DNA from: Bacteroidia bacterium
GTDB lineage: Bacteria > Bacteroidota > Bacteroidia > Flavobacteriales_D > Cryomorphaceae
Assembly (NCBI GenBank): GCA_030427905.1
Contig: JAUICL010000006.1
Span: forward strand, 62,001-126,000
Direction of reading: 5' to 3'
DNA: 64,000 bases
Positions 17,922 through 27,124 of the stretch are shown here, in pieces. Below the pieces are notes generated by a model. It ran no database searches. It saw only the letters and a program-made list of their open reading frames with translations, and was not told the origin of the DNA. The position numbers and the translations under genes were made by a program. Position 1 is the stretch's first letter. Each line of letters opens with the position of its first letter.

Positions 17922-19407
17922 GATTGTTGGGTTTATGTGTATTAGTGAAAAAATCCAGGAGCGCTCTTTTATTGATCTTTCCGGCGTCATTGACGGGCAG
18001 CTTTTCTTCAAAAAAGATATACCTGGGTACTTTGAATTTTGCTAAATATTCTCTTCCGTATTGGATTATTTCTTCTGCTGTTTGAGTTCGTCCAGAGTGG
18101 AGCACCACATAGCCAGCTCCCGTTTCGCCCCACTTTTCATCGGGTACGCCTATAATAGCCACCTCCGAAATGTCGGGGTGATTTTGAAGTACTTGCTCCA
18201 CTTCGCGCGGATACACATTCTCTCCTCCGCTGATATACATTTCCTTTTTGCGACCAGCTACGTAGATGTAGCCATCTTCATCTCGCTGAACCAGGTCGCC
18301 AGTTTTAAACCATTCCCCATCAAAGGATGACTGATTTGCGGCTTCATTGTGCCAATAGCCTGGTGTCACGTTAGGACCACTTAGCCAGAGTTCTCCCACT
18401 TCATTTGGACCGCATTCTGTTCCATCGTCGTGTACCACTTTTCCATCGATGTAGAAATTGAAAAATCCTATGGATCCACGCTTTTTGATGGCGTCGTCTT
18501 GGTGGAGTGATGTGACGTTTGGCCCTACTTCGGTGAGTCCGTATCCCTGACGGATTGGCAATCCTTTTTCGGCCCAGTACTCAATGGTCGGAATTGGAAG
18601 TGCTTCACCACCCACGATGATATACCTAATGCTCTTCAGGTTCACATGGTCGATGGATTTCGTGTCAGACATGAGCTTGAGCATCGTCGGCACAGCCATA
18701 AATAGGGTGGAGCGACTCTTTTCCAATTGCAATAAAAAGTCGTCGGGATCAAAATCGTTGGTAAGCCACACTGATGCCCCATGGTGAAGGAAAGGCGTGA
18801 TAAGCACATTCCACCCACCGGTGTGAAACGATGGCATGCAATTTACCGTGATGTCATTCGAGTTGATATCTAGCCGCAGTTCGGTATTGATGCTGTTCCA
18901 GTAAAGCATCTTGTGGGTGTAGATCACACCTTTTGGTTTGCCTGTAGTTCCTGATGAGTACAGGATGAAAATGGGATCGTTTTCGGAAATGTCCGACTCA
19001 ATATGAATAGTAGTTTCAGATGCCAATGCGTCCCAATTCACTGTTGGGGCTGTCACATCTTCCACAAGGTGACTGAACTCCTCCTGAGAAATCACGAGTC
19101 TGGCGCCGCAATCTTCTACCTGGAAGTTTATTTCGTGTTTGGTGAGTCTCGTGTTGAGTGGAACTATGACAAATCCCAGTTTTTGCGCCGCGCTAAACAG
19201 CGCAATAAAAGCCGTGTTAAATCCCGAAAGAACGACGATGCGATCTCCCTTTTCGATATCGAATCGCTCGCGCAGCGCATGAGCAGTTTGACATGCCATG
19301 GTGTTGAGTTGGGCGTAGCTTGTTTTCTTTTCGCTCCACGTCTCTACAATGGCTGTTTTATTGGGTGAGTAATGGGCCCATTTCGAAATCCAATCTAGTC
19401 CGTTCAT
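17908..19407 (-). CDS. AMP-forming acyl-CoA synthetase-like enzyme (ANL superfamily)
   Basis: 499 residues. Adenylation motifs are complete: P-loop YSSGTTGKPKG (150-160), QGYGLTEVG, the TGD block (WFKTGDLV), the hinge region GRKKEMYISGGENVYPREVE, and the C-terminal catalytic Lys in DAGKINKRAL. It should activate a carboxylic acid as acyl-AMP and transfer it to CoA. The size and motifs fit medium/long-chain or aryl acid ligases; substrate not readable. The ATG overlaps the symporter stop by 4 bases (ATGA), so translation is probably coupled to that transporter. Confidence 0.9.
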   Translation of the reverse strand: MNGLDWISKWAHYSPNKTAIVETWSEKKTSYAQLNTMACQTAHALRERFDIEKGDRIVVLSGFNTAFIALFSAAQKLGFVIVPLNTRLTKHEINFQVEDCGARLVISQEEFSHLVEDVTAPTVNWDALASETTIHIESDISENDPIFILYSSGTTGKPKGVIYTHKMLYWNSINTELRLDINSNDITVNCMPSFHTGGWNVLITPFLHHGASVWLTNDFDPDDFLLQLEKSRSTLFMAVPTMLKLMSDTKSIDHVNLKSIRYIIVGGEALPIPTIEYWAEKGLPIRQGYGLTEVGPNVTSLHQDDAIKKRGSIGFFNFYIDGKVVHDDGTECGPNEVGELWLSGPNVTPGYWHNEAANQSSFDGEWFKTGDLVQRDEDGYIYVAGRKKEMYISGGENVYPREVEQVLQNHPDISEVAIIGVPDEKWGETGAGYVVLHSGRTQTAEEIIQYGREYLAKFKVPRYIFFEEKLPVNDAGKINKRALLDFFTNTHKPNNHENV

Positions 19408-20924
19408 ACTTCTGAAGATACTGATGAAAATGAAACGGAATCCGGCTTTCGGATTAGTAGAATGGTCGTACCTACCACCACCGATGCTAGGATGGCATAA
19501 GTGGATGCAACGGCAGGATTGTTTACAGCGCCTTGCATGTACGGGCCGATATTGCCGTAATACACACCAAAGTGAACGAGAATAGCAACCACTGAACTCG
19601 CAATGGCGGCGTAAGCATTGGTTTTCTTTGAAAACATGCCCATCACCAATGGGAAAAACGCGGCACTAAAGAAGGCGTAGACTCCATTTTGAGCAAAAAT
19701 GGCTACGCTAAGATCAGGATTAGTGATTTGTCGGGCTGAAAGAATGATGGTAACCACGCCGAGAACGGCGATCAACATGCGGTTCAAAATGATCTTTTTT
19801 CGATTCGGTAAGTCGGCTAGCTTTTTAGAGTTTGCCATGAGAAGGTCGGATGTGAATGTCACAGAAAGACTCTGTATCAGGCCCTCGAGTGTGCTTATTC
19901 CTGCAGCAATCAAGCCAAGGGTTACAAAGAGACCCATGCCAATATTGAAGCGTTCTATAATGTAGCTGGACACCAGTTGATCGGGTTTGATCGCATTTCC
20001 ATTCGCCTGCATTTCCGGAAACGTAATTCGGGCATACAGCCCGACAATCACGACTAGGAAAAAAATAATCATGGTGGCAATCCCTGTGAGAAGAAAGCGG
20101 TTGACTTCGGACTCTTTTTTTAAGATGAGCGATTTCGTGATAATGTGCGGTTGGCAAACTACGGCGATTCCAATGACGATCTGGCAGAACACAATTTCGA
20201 AGTAATCGCGGTACAAGAAGCTTCCTGGGTTAGTAGGTTGAGTGAGTGAAGGGTCGATATTGGTCAGAATAGCCGTGAATCCATCAATACCCTCGGCAAA
20301 GAACGATCGGCCTGAATATAGAAGTATGAGTGCCACGGCGAGCATGAGCAATGCCTGAATGGTGTTGGTGTAGATCAAGGAATTGGCTCCTCCAAACATC
20401 ATATATCCAAAAACGAAAATGACGATGCCAATCATAACGTATATCGGGTCTGCCTGCAAGGGCGGCGCAAGGAGCTGAGCCAAACCAACTACAATCAATA
20501 CGATGAAGGTGATTAGAAGAGCCGATATTATTGCAAACCCTGTGGCATAGCCTTTTGTTTGATATCTATTGCCCATCCATTGCGCCATGGTTAGGGCCTT
20601 CACACGTGTGCCATGATCCCTAAATCTTTTGGTCAGCACAATTAATGAGATGAAAGCAGCGATGGGCATCACCAAAGCGTAGGCAATGACTCCCGAATAG
20701 CCGTAAAGCCCAATCAAGCCAGGGTTGATAATAAATGTAGCGGCGCTGGTCATACTTGCCGCGAGTGCCAGACCCACAGCTACCGGCGAGAAGGCTAGAC
20801 TACCTAAGGCGTAATCTTCAATATTGGCCGTTTTCTTCGCCCCTCTGAATACCATGAGCAAGATGACAAACATCAACACGAAAAGCATCGCGGCAGTGGG
20901 CCATATGTTTCCGGTTTCTTCCAC
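19404..20924 (-). CDS. Sodium:solute symporter, monocarboxylate-like
   Basis: 506 residues with about 13 membrane helices. The SSS-family core is present: AASMTSAATFIINPG in the first core helices, FGGANSLIYTNTIQ, and ITKSLILKK. Overall it is closest in feel to acetate/monocarboxylate members (ActP-like), but this is a judgement by eye. It starts with GTG directly after the upstream TAG. Its place beside an acyl-CoA ligase and a hydrolase suggests uptake of the acid that the ligase activates. Confidence 0.88.
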   Translation of the reverse strand: MEETGNIWPTAAMLFVLMFVILLMVFRGAKKTANIEDYALGSLAFSPVAVGLALAASMTSAATFIINPGLIGLYGYSGVIAYALVMPIAAFISLIVLTKRFRDHGTRVKALTMAQWMGNRYQTKGYATGFAIISALLITFIVLIVVGLAQLLAPPLQADPIYVMIGIVIFVFGYMMFGGANSLIYTNTIQALLMLAVALILLYSGRSFFAEGIDGFTAILTNIDPSLTQPTNPGSFLYRDYFEIVFCQIVIGIAVVCQPHIITKSLILKKESEVNRFLLTGIATMIIFFLVVIVGLYARITFPEMQANGNAIKPDQLVSSYIIERFNIGMGLFVTLGLIAAGISTLEGLIQSLSVTFTSDLLMANSKKLADLPNRKKIILNRMLIAVLGVVTIILSARQITNPDLSVAIFAQNGVYAFFSAAFFPLVMGMFSKKTNAYAAIASSVVAILVHFGVYYGNIGPYMQGAVNNPAVASTYAILASVVVGTTILLIRKPDSVSFSSVSSEV

Positions 20925-21956
20925 CTATTCTAAGATCGATAAAAGTTCGTTTATAAACCTGTCGTGTTCTTCGATGTATGGCGTGTGACCTGCATTTTCG
21001 AAAACGACTTCCTTGTACTTATTGCCGTTTTGGCCGTAGTGTTCTAGGCAGTATCTCGTTTGGTCTACCATGGGCTGTGGAGGGCAGATCTCTTCGCCAG
21101 GGTAGTTTGGTATGGCTCCCATTTTTCCGAGCACAGCTGTGTCAAAAAGGGATTCGTTACTCACAATTTTGTCTTTTGCTCCCCTTATCCAGAGAATTTC
21201 AGGTCCATTTTCGATAGCACTCAGCTTCGCGAGAATTTCTCGCTTCGTAGTTGGAGATGCCGAGTTGATCGCCCCTTTCTTTCCTGGGCATGTGAATGGA
21301 TAATTCTCTGAAGGTGTGAAATCGCCGGGGTAGAAAGAGTCACCTGTTTGAATCCGCAAGAGTCCTTCGAGAAGCTCCATAACGTTTGCCGGTACGAAAG
21401 GCGGCTCCCAATAAAAGGCATTCATAATATTGAGCGGGCTCGCCTGGTGATCTGTTGATCTGTCTTCTTGCTCAATGAGCTTGACAAAATCGGGGTTGAT
21501 GGTTCCACCACCACTTCCTTCGCCGTCTGCAAAGGTAAGCGTACCCTTGATGTCTTTGGTGCCACCAAATCCGAATGGAGATGCTGGATTGACTTGGGTC
21601 ATACTTTTAATTCTGTGAGCGTCCTTGATCAGTAGCTCCCATCCAATTCCACCGCCCAGCGAATGAGCTACGACGTGGTAGGACTCAATGCCAAGGGCTT
21701 CTACCAAACCCAATATATCGTCCACAAAATCGTCGTAGCTCTTCGTACTATCTACCAATGCTGGTTCGGTGTGGCCATAGCCGCGTAGGTCCGGGGCTAT
21801 AGCGGTATATTTTGCCGGAAGGGCTTTTATAACTTCGGTCCAGAACACGCTATCCGAAGCGTTTCCATGAATAAAAAGCACATGGTTTTTTCCACCATCT
21901 CTGAATCTGAAATGTTGAGAAATGCCATTGGCCTTTATTTGTTTTTCAATAATCAT
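20925..21956 (-). CDS. Cytoplasmic alpha/beta hydrolase
   Basis: Start at the ATG at 21956, sharing one base with the stop of the KAS III-like gene (343 residues; a TTG one codon earlier is less likely). Landmarks are FIHGNASDS (28-36), DLRGYG, nucleophile elbow VAHSLGG (S99), acid in GAKDKIVS and His in ENAGHTPYIEE. There is no signal peptide. A longer cap (residues ~125-230, with a Gly-rich GEGSGGG loop) sets it apart from simple lipases. It could be a thioesterase-, C-C- or lactone-type hydrolase acting on the product of the adjacent thiolase-fold enzyme. Confidence 0.85.
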   Translation of the reverse strand: MIIEKQIKANGISQHFRFRDGGKNHVLFIHGNASDSVFWTEVIKALPAKYTAIAPDLRGYGHTEPALVDSTKSYDDFVDDILGLVEALGIESYHVVAHSLGGGIGWELLIKDAHRIKSMTQVNPASPFGFGGTKDIKGTLTFADGEGSGGGTINPDFVKLIEQEDRSTDHQASPLNIMNAFYWEPPFVPANVMELLEGLLRIQTGDSFYPGDFTPSENYPFTCPGKKGAINSASPTTKREILAKLSAIENGPEILWIRGAKDKIVSNESLFDTAVLGKMGAIPNYPGEEICPPQPMVDQTRYCLEHYGQNGNKYKEVVFENAGHTPYIEEHDRFINELLSILE

Positions 21957-22948
21957 CAATACTTGAATAGGGCACCCGCGAAAGCCAACCCTCCGCCTGA
22001 GCCAATGAATATGATGTAATCTCCTCGTTTGATTTTACCAGCTTTATTTGCTTGATCTAAAGCCATGGGGATACATGCTGAACCCGTGTAGCCGTAATGG
22101 TGCATCACATATTCCGCTCTATCATGGTCAACCCCAACGATATCGAGGGTCTCGTAAATGGCGTTGATGTTGATCTGGGTGATAAAATACCGACTGATAT
22201 CTTTTGGGTTGATTGAAGCCTTTTCGCAGAGTTCTTTGATCAATCTCGACCAGGTCTCTGGATTCAATTCCTTTGGAAACTTGTGTACAAATTGAAGCAA
22301 GTGAGTCTTTTCGGCGAGTACTTTATCTGAAATCGGTTCATGGGCACCGCCTGAGTATATCCCCATCCAGTCGGCGTATTCTCCTTTGGTTTCCAAGGCG
22401 GATGCGAGCATTCCCGATTCACCATTGTTTGCTTTCAAAATAGCTGCTCCGGCACCATCGGCAAAAAGCGTTACCGTCTTTTTATCAGCCATGTTCAGGT
22501 ACTTCGACATGTTGTATGCGCCGATTACCAAAATGGTCTTGTATTGCGGGTCGGACTGGATATACTTGGTTCCCATATCCAAAGCGGTTACAAACCCGGC
22601 ACACGCGGTATTGATGTCGAAAGTCCCGGCATTGACTGCTCCAAGGCGGTGTTGCACCACCGATGCGGTAGATGGAGATACGTATTCGGGCGTATCAGTC
22701 GAGATGATGATCAGATCCAATTCTTCGGCCCCTACACCAGCGTCGGACATTGCTACGCGGGCTGCTTTTTCTGCTAAATCTGCTGTTGATTCATCATCAC
22801 CAGTCCATCTACGTTCGTAGATCTTCACGTTCTCGCTCAACCAGGTGTCTACATCTTCTCCGAGTAGTTCGTTGAAATAGGAGTTGGGGACAATTTTTTC
22901 GGGGACGTACATTCCCGTTCCCGCTATTTGGGCATTTCTATTGCTCAT
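21956..22948 (-). CDS. KAS III-like (thiolase-fold) enzyme with altered catalytic residues
   Basis: 330 residues, full-length FabH-like. The nucleophile is kept: NTACAGF with Cys116. In FabH the other two catalytic residues are His in PHQAN and Asn in GNTSAAS. Here those sites read ITQIN (Thr258) and YGYTGSA (Tyr287), so both appear replaced. The Gly-rich C-terminal GSGGGLAFAGAL is normal. Decarboxylative condensation by the classical mechanism is therefore doubtful; acyl transfer or condensation with an unusual partner is more likely. It sits 6 bases after the SDR gene and overlaps the hydrolase gene by one base. Confidence 0.85.
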   Translation of the reverse strand: MSNRNAQIAGTGMYVPEKIVPNSYFNELLGEDVDTWLSENVKIYERRWTGDDESTADLAEKAARVAMSDAGVGAEELDLIIISTDTPEYVSPSTASVVQHRLGAVNAGTFDINTACAGFVTALDMGTKYIQSDPQYKTILVIGAYNMSKYLNMADKKTVTLFADGAGAAILKANNGESGMLASALETKGEYADWMGIYSGGAHEPISDKVLAEKTHLLQFVHKFPKELNPETWSRLIKELCEKASINPKDISRYFITQININAIYETLDIVGVDHDRAEYVMHHYGYTGSACIPMALDQANKAGKIKRGDYIIFIGSGGGLAFAGALFKY

Positions 22949-22954
22949 TCAGTT

Positions 22955-23695
22955 CTAGAGTTTTAATCCGCCATCCACGCTGAGCACGGTACCGGTAATA
23001 AACGATGCTTTATCTGATGCCAAAAACACATAGGCATTCGCTATGTCTGCTGGCTTCCCGAGTCTGCCGAGTGGAGTGTTTCCCGTCAGGGCGTCAATCA
23101 CTTTCTCTGGAACAGTCTTAATCATATCGGTTTCAATAAAGCCCGGAGCTACGGCGTTTACGGTGATCCCATGTCGCCCGAGCTCTTTGGCCCAAACCTT
23201 AGCAAGCCCAATAACGCCTGTCTTTGTAGCGACGTAATTGCTTTGTCCGAAGTTTCCGTTGTGAGCGACTACTGATGAAGTGTTTATGATCCGTCCTGAA
23301 TTGGCTTCGATCATTTTTAGGGCCACGGCTTTTCCACAGTTAAAAACTCCCGTCAGGTTTACGTCAATGACGCTCTGCCAGTCGGCTGGGTCCATTTTCT
23401 TCAGGGTACTGTCGGCGGTAATTCCTGCATTGTTTATCAGGATGTCAATTTTACCGAGTTGTTGAACGGTCTTCTCTGTAGCATCTGCTACGTTTTCGTA
23501 TTTCCGAATATCCACTTCCAGAAAGCTGATCTTCGACCCGAGATCTCCGGCAAGCTTGATGGTTTCATCAGCTTTTTCGCGGTTGATATCCCAAATCATT
23601 ACCTGAGCTCCTTCCTTTACAAAGGCTAGTGTGGTCTCTCGACCTATTCCATTAGCGCCACCTGTGATGATGGCCACCTTGTCTTTTAATTCCAT
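22955..23695 (-). CDS. Short-chain dehydrogenase/reductase, FabG/3-hydroxyacyl dehydrogenase type
   Basis: 246 residues, classical SDR: TGGANGIG (11-18), NNAG (88-91), catalytic Ser in NTSSV (~141), Y154-x-x-x-K158, and a C-terminal SVDGG. Asp36 at the end of the second strand (MIWDINRE) suggests NAD(H) rather than NADP(H), which fits a degradative 3-hydroxyacyl dehydrogenase better than fatty-acid synthesis; this is inference. It is the first gene of the minus-strand operon, and a 9-bp inverted repeat lies about 50 bases before its start. Confidence 0.9.
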   Translation of the reverse strand: MELKDKVAIITGGANGIGRETTLAFVKEGAQVMIWDINREKADETIKLAGDLGSKISFLEVDIRKYENVADATEKTVQQLGKIDILINNAGITADSTLKKMDPADWQSVIDVNLTGVFNCGKAVALKMIEANSGRIINTSSVVAHNGNFGQSNYVATKTGVIGLAKVWAKELGRHGITVNAVAPGFIETDMIKTVPEKVIDALTGNTPLGRLGKPADIANAYVFLASDKASFITGTVLSVDGGLKL

Positions 23696-24092
23696 GCTGG
23701 TTTTATGGGGTGAGTGTGGGTGTGAAAATAGAAGGACTCAAAAGGAAATTTCAAATTTGTTTGAAATTAAATGAGTGTGAATATAATATTAAAGGTGAGT
23801 TAAAAAGTTGAAAGACAGTTTTGTAAAAAGATGATAACGTGGTGTGAAAAATACGTGTAACACCATCGATATTTTACTTTTGTGACCTATGCGATTTGTT
23901 TGTTGGATGTCGTGATATATAGGTTGCTACCGACCTTAATCGGGATTTGAGCATGAGAATAGGGCGGTGGTCCAATCCAACATCCGAAATCCCTTTTTAC
24001 CGATTTAGCTTCGCAGCATATCCCGGTTTTTAAACCTTTGATGTGGGTATTTAAGTGCCCATTTTCTTGGTATTTCCTTTAATTCTTAGATA
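23696..24092. other. Divergent promoter region between two operons
   Basis: 397 bases, AT-rich near the minus-strand operon. It holds an inverted repeat (23747-23768) and a TACTTTTG element on the plus strand at 23875-23882, which fits the -7 consensus but has no TTG at the right distance. No gene is evident. Confidence 0.5.
23747..23768. promoter_or_regulatory. Perfect inverted repeat, candidate operator
   Basis: AATTTCAAA-TTTG-TTTGAAATT, 9-bp arms with a 4-base centre, about 50 bases upstream of the SDR start codon. The length and position suit a TetR- or AraC-type operator for the acyl operon. No regulator gene is adjacent to it. Confidence 0.5.
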
Positions 24093-24554
24093 ATGGCGTC
24101 AAACATTTTTGATATGACCGAAATAAAGATTTTTGATGCCGTCAATAAACCGACTGAACCGCAAAAGCAGGAGGTCATCGACTTCCTCTTCGATAACCTC
24201 GAGAAATACGGGGACCCGAAAAAGGACATCAGGAAGGCAATCGATTATTCGACCAAAGAATTTGTTTCATTCGGTGGGTTTACCATGCTCATGAAGAAGG
24301 GGCAGGAGATTCTTGGAGCAGTTGTGATCAATCAAACGGGGATGGGAGGGTATATTCCCGAAAATATTCTGGTATATATCGCTATTCACAATGGCCACCG
24401 GGGCGAAGGGCTGGGCCGTAAGTTGATGTCGAAAGCCATAGACTACGCCAAGGGTGATATTGCGCTACACGTTGAAGCCGACAACCCAGCGAAATTTCTT
24501 TACGAGAAAATGGGCTTTACCAATCCCTATCTCGAAATGAGATTGAAGAAGTAG
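24093..24554 (+). CDS. GNAT-family N-acetyltransferase
   Basis: 153 residues (an alternative ATG at 24114 would trim 7). The GNAT acetyl-CoA site is clear: IAIHNGHRGEGLGRKLM (motif A, ~108-124), then HVEADNPAKFLYEKMGF (motif B, ~129-147). It is the first gene of a plus-strand operon with a symporter, an amidohydrolase and two racemases, with only 3 bases to the next gene. That context suggests N-acetylation of an amino acid, but the acceptor is not known. Confidence 0.88.
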   Translation: MASNIFDMTEIKIFDAVNKPTEPQKQEVIDFLFDNLEKYGDPKKDIRKAIDYSTKEFVSFGGFTMLMKKGQEILGAVVINQTGMGGYIPENILVYIAIHNGHRGEGLGRKLMSKAIDYAKGDIALHVEADNPAKFLYEKMGFTNPYLEMRLKK

Positions 24555-24557
24555 GGG

Positions 24558-25985
24558 ATGGAGATACACATCATAGATCTATCCATATTTCTCGTTTATC
24601 TCCTATTCATGCTCGGAATAGGGTTTTACTTTTTTAGTCGAAACAAATCCCAGGACGACTACTTTGTAGGCGGACGCAAAATGACCGCGGGTCATATCGG
24701 GCTCTCGGTAGTGGCCACCGATGTTGGTGGTGGTTTTTCAGTCGGGCTCGGTGGGCTGGGCTTTGCCATGGGGCTTTCGGGGAGCTGGCTCCTTTTTTCG
24801 GGATTGATAGGCGCTTGGATAAGCGCCGTTTTTTTAATCCCTCGAGTGTACGATCTGGCTAAGAAGCACAACTTTCTGACTTTCCCCGAATTCCTTTCAT
24901 TCCATTACAGCAAGAAGGTGGCTCTCGCAGCGGGAATCATATCGCTGATTGGGTATATCGGCTTTTCGAGTTCCCAGATTTTGGCTGGAGCCAAGTTGGC
25001 TTCGGCTACCTTTCACGGTATTTCGGTCCACCATGCAGCCCTAATTATGGGTGTTATCGCGGTGGTGTACACAGTGATCGGGGGAATTAAAGCGGTAATC
25101 TACACGGATACCATCCAGTGGATTATCCTGATGGTGGGGCTGGTGTTTATTGGGATTCCCATTGCCCACATCAAGCTGGGTGGTTGGGAAGCGATTCGTG
25201 CCAGTATCCCCGCTGAAATGCTCTCCCTTTCGAACATCACGTTTACGCAGTTCTTCAATTGGGTGATCACCATTGTACCCATTTGGTTTGTCGGGATGAC
25301 GCTCTACCAGCGTATCTACGCGTGCCGCGATGTGAAAACCGCTAAGCGCGCCTGGCGTATCGCCGGTCTTTTTGAATGGCCCGTGATGGCCTTTATGGGT
25401 GTGGCGCTGGGTATGTACGCCAAGGTGGCGCTACAGCAAGGTCGCTTTGCCGATATAGGCTACTTGCCGGGTGGAACGATGGATGCCGAGCTTGGTTTAC
25501 CCCTCCTGCTGGTCAATATCTTGCCAATCGGACTCATGGGACTGATGATGTCGGCCTACTTTTCGGCCATCATGTCTACAGCCGATAGTTGCTTGATGGC
25601 CGCATCGGGAAACTTGAGCGAAGATGTCATTGGCTTCTTTCGAAAGAACAAATCCCGAAACCCAATTCGCGAATCGCAACTTTGGACCCTGCTGATCGGC
25701 GTATTGGCCATTGCACTAGCTACAGTTATGCAAAACGTCCTCGACTTGATGCTCTATTCATACGCGTTCATGGTATCGGGTTTGCTCGTGCCCGTCTTGG
25801 GCACCTTGATCTGTACGAAACCATCTTCACGGGCCGCCTTGTCGTCAATGATCATTGGCGGGGGAACAACGCTGACATTGATCGCCTGGGGCATTGATTT
25901 GCCGTTTGGACTTGATGCTAATTTCTTTGGAATCACAGCCTCATCCATCGTTTTTGCTATACTTCAAAAAATAGATTCGAAATGA
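24558..25985 (+). CDS. Sodium:solute symporter (SSS family)
   Basis: 475 residues, about 13 membrane helices. Recognisable features are DDYFVGGRKM at the N-terminus, ATDVGGGFSVGLGG in helix 2, SSSQILAGAKLAS and a sodium-site-like SAIMSTADSCLMAASG in helix 9. Its closest resemblance is to proline/solute symporters rather than to the acetate type of the neighbouring operon. It overlaps the next gene by 4 bases (ATGA). Probable substrate: an amino acid or acylated amino acid, by context only. Confidence 0.88.
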   Translation: MEIHIIDLSIFLVYLLFMLGIGFYFFSRNKSQDDYFVGGRKMTAGHIGLSVVATDVGGGFSVGLGGLGFAMGLSGSWLLFSGLIGAWISAVFLIPRVYDLAKKHNFLTFPEFLSFHYSKKVALAAGIISLIGYIGFSSSQILAGAKLASATFHGISVHHAALIMGVIAVVYTVIGGIKAVIYTDTIQWIILMVGLVFIGIPIAHIKLGGWEAIRASIPAEMLSLSNITFTQFFNWVITIVPIWFVGMTLYQRIYACRDVKTAKRAWRIAGLFEWPVMAFMGVALGMYAKVALQQGRFADIGYLPGGTMDAELGLPLLLVNILPIGLMGLMMSAYFSAIMSTADSCLMAASGNLSEDVIGFFRKNKSRNPIRESQLWTLLIGVLAIALATVMQNVLDLMLYSYAFMVSGLLVPVLGTLICTKPSSRAALSSMIIGGGTTLTLIAWGIDLPFGLDANFFGITASSIVFAILQKIDSK

Positions 25986-27124
25986 TGAGCGACAAACTGG
26001 AAGAAGAATTGAGAACAATTCGGAAGGAGCTTCACGCCCATCCAGAGATTTCTGGTGAAGAGCATGAGACTCAAAAGCGTATCATGGCCTTTCTCGGTGA
26101 GCATACCAATGCCGATTTTGAAGCGATTGGTGGTACGGGTGTTTTGGCTACTTTTTCGGGTGAAAAGGCGGGTGAAACCGTTTTGATTCGGGGCGATATC
26201 GACGCGCTTCCCATTCAGGAAGAAAATGAGTTTGAGCACCGCTCCAACACAGATGGAGTTTCCCATAAGTGCGGACACGACGGTCATACGGCCAATCTTC
26301 TCGGTCTAGCCATATTGCTTAGCCAAGAGCCCATTTCGCAAGGAAAAGTCTATCTTCTCTTTCAGCCCGCTGAAGAGACGGGGCAAGGCGCCAAGACAGT
26401 GCTGGATGACCCTGTGTTTCCTGCCGAAGGAATAGATTACGCATTTGCCATGCATAATCTGCCCGGCTTTCCGCTTGGAGCAGTTGTATGTCGCGAAGGA
26501 GTGTTTACGGCAAATGTGAAAAGCATTATCGTGAAGCTAAAAGGCAAAACGGCCCATGCCGCTGAACCTGAGCACGGGCATAACCCGGCAGTGGCTATCG
26601 CCGAGATTATCCAATACGCTGACAAGCACACCAAGAATGAACCCAATTCCGACGACTTCTTTCTTTTCACCCCAGTCTATGCCAGTATGGGCGAGAAAGC
26701 CTACGGCGTTTCTGCGGGAGCAGGAGAAGTACACTTTACCATGCGTTCTTGGTCCACTGACCTGATGGCTGAAATGACTGCCAAATTTGAAAGGCAAGTA
26801 GCCCAAACATGCGATGCATATCGGTTAAGTCATGAGATTTCTTGTACCGAAACTTTCGAAGCCAATCTGAACAAGGCCGAAGCAGTGGCTGTTGTGAGAA
26901 GAGCGGGAGAGAAGCTTGGCTATGAGCAAATTGAAAATGAGAGTCCATTTAAGTGGGGGGAAGACTTCGGGGTTTTCACCCAACGCTTTCCTGGAGCCAT
27001 GTTTGGCGTGGGTTCAGGCGAAGACTGCCCAGCCCTTCACAACCCAGATTACGATTACCCCGATAGCATCACGCTTAAAACTGCGCGGATGTTTCACGAA
27101 ATCATCAAAGATATACTCCGTTGA
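25982..27124 (+). CDS. M20-family amidohydrolase
   Basis: 380 residues, M20D-like. Metal ligands and catalytic acid are visible: RGDIDALPIQ (70-79), CGHDGH (C97, H99, H102), PAEE (E131-E132) and the dimerisation-domain His in GKTAHAAEP. The Cys at the first position and the pattern match N-acyl-L-amino-acid and auxin-conjugate hydrolases. The reaction would release an amino acid from an N-acyl conjugate in the cytoplasm. It is coupled by ATGA to the symporter and by a TTGA overlap to the alanine-racemase-like gene. Confidence 0.9.
   Translation: MMSDKLEEELRTIRKELHAHPEISGEEHETQKRIMAFLGEHTNADFEAIGGTGVLATFSGEKAGETVLIRGDIDALPIQEENEFEHRSNTDGVSHKCGHDGHTANLLGLAILLSQEPISQGKVYLLFQPAEETGQGAKTVLDDPVFPAEGIDYAFAMHNLPGFPLGAVVCREGVFTANVKSIIVKLKGKTAHAAEPEHGHNPAVAIAEIIQYADKHTKNEPNSDDFFLFTPVYASMGEKAYGVSAGAGEVHFTMRSWSTDLMAEMTAKFERQVAQTCDAYRLSHEISCTETFEANLNKAEAVAVVRRAGEKLGYEQIENESPFKWGEDFGVFTQRFPGAMFGVGSGEDCPALHNPDYDYPDSITLKTARMFHEIIKDILR

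Noticed and set aside
19825-20157. 110-codon frame within the symporter gene
   Set aside because: It is out of frame on the coding strand of a well-supported membrane protein gene; composition is typical of a shadow frame.
22386-22820. 144-codon plus-strand frame
   Set aside because: It lies antisense within the KAS III-like gene and shows no domain.
17908-23695. Olefin/beta-lactone (oleABCD-type) cluster
   Set aside because: The gene types are similar, but the SDR is short and FabG-like rather than an extended OleD type, the thiolase-fold enzyme lacks the His and Asn kept in OleA, and transport genes are part of the operon.
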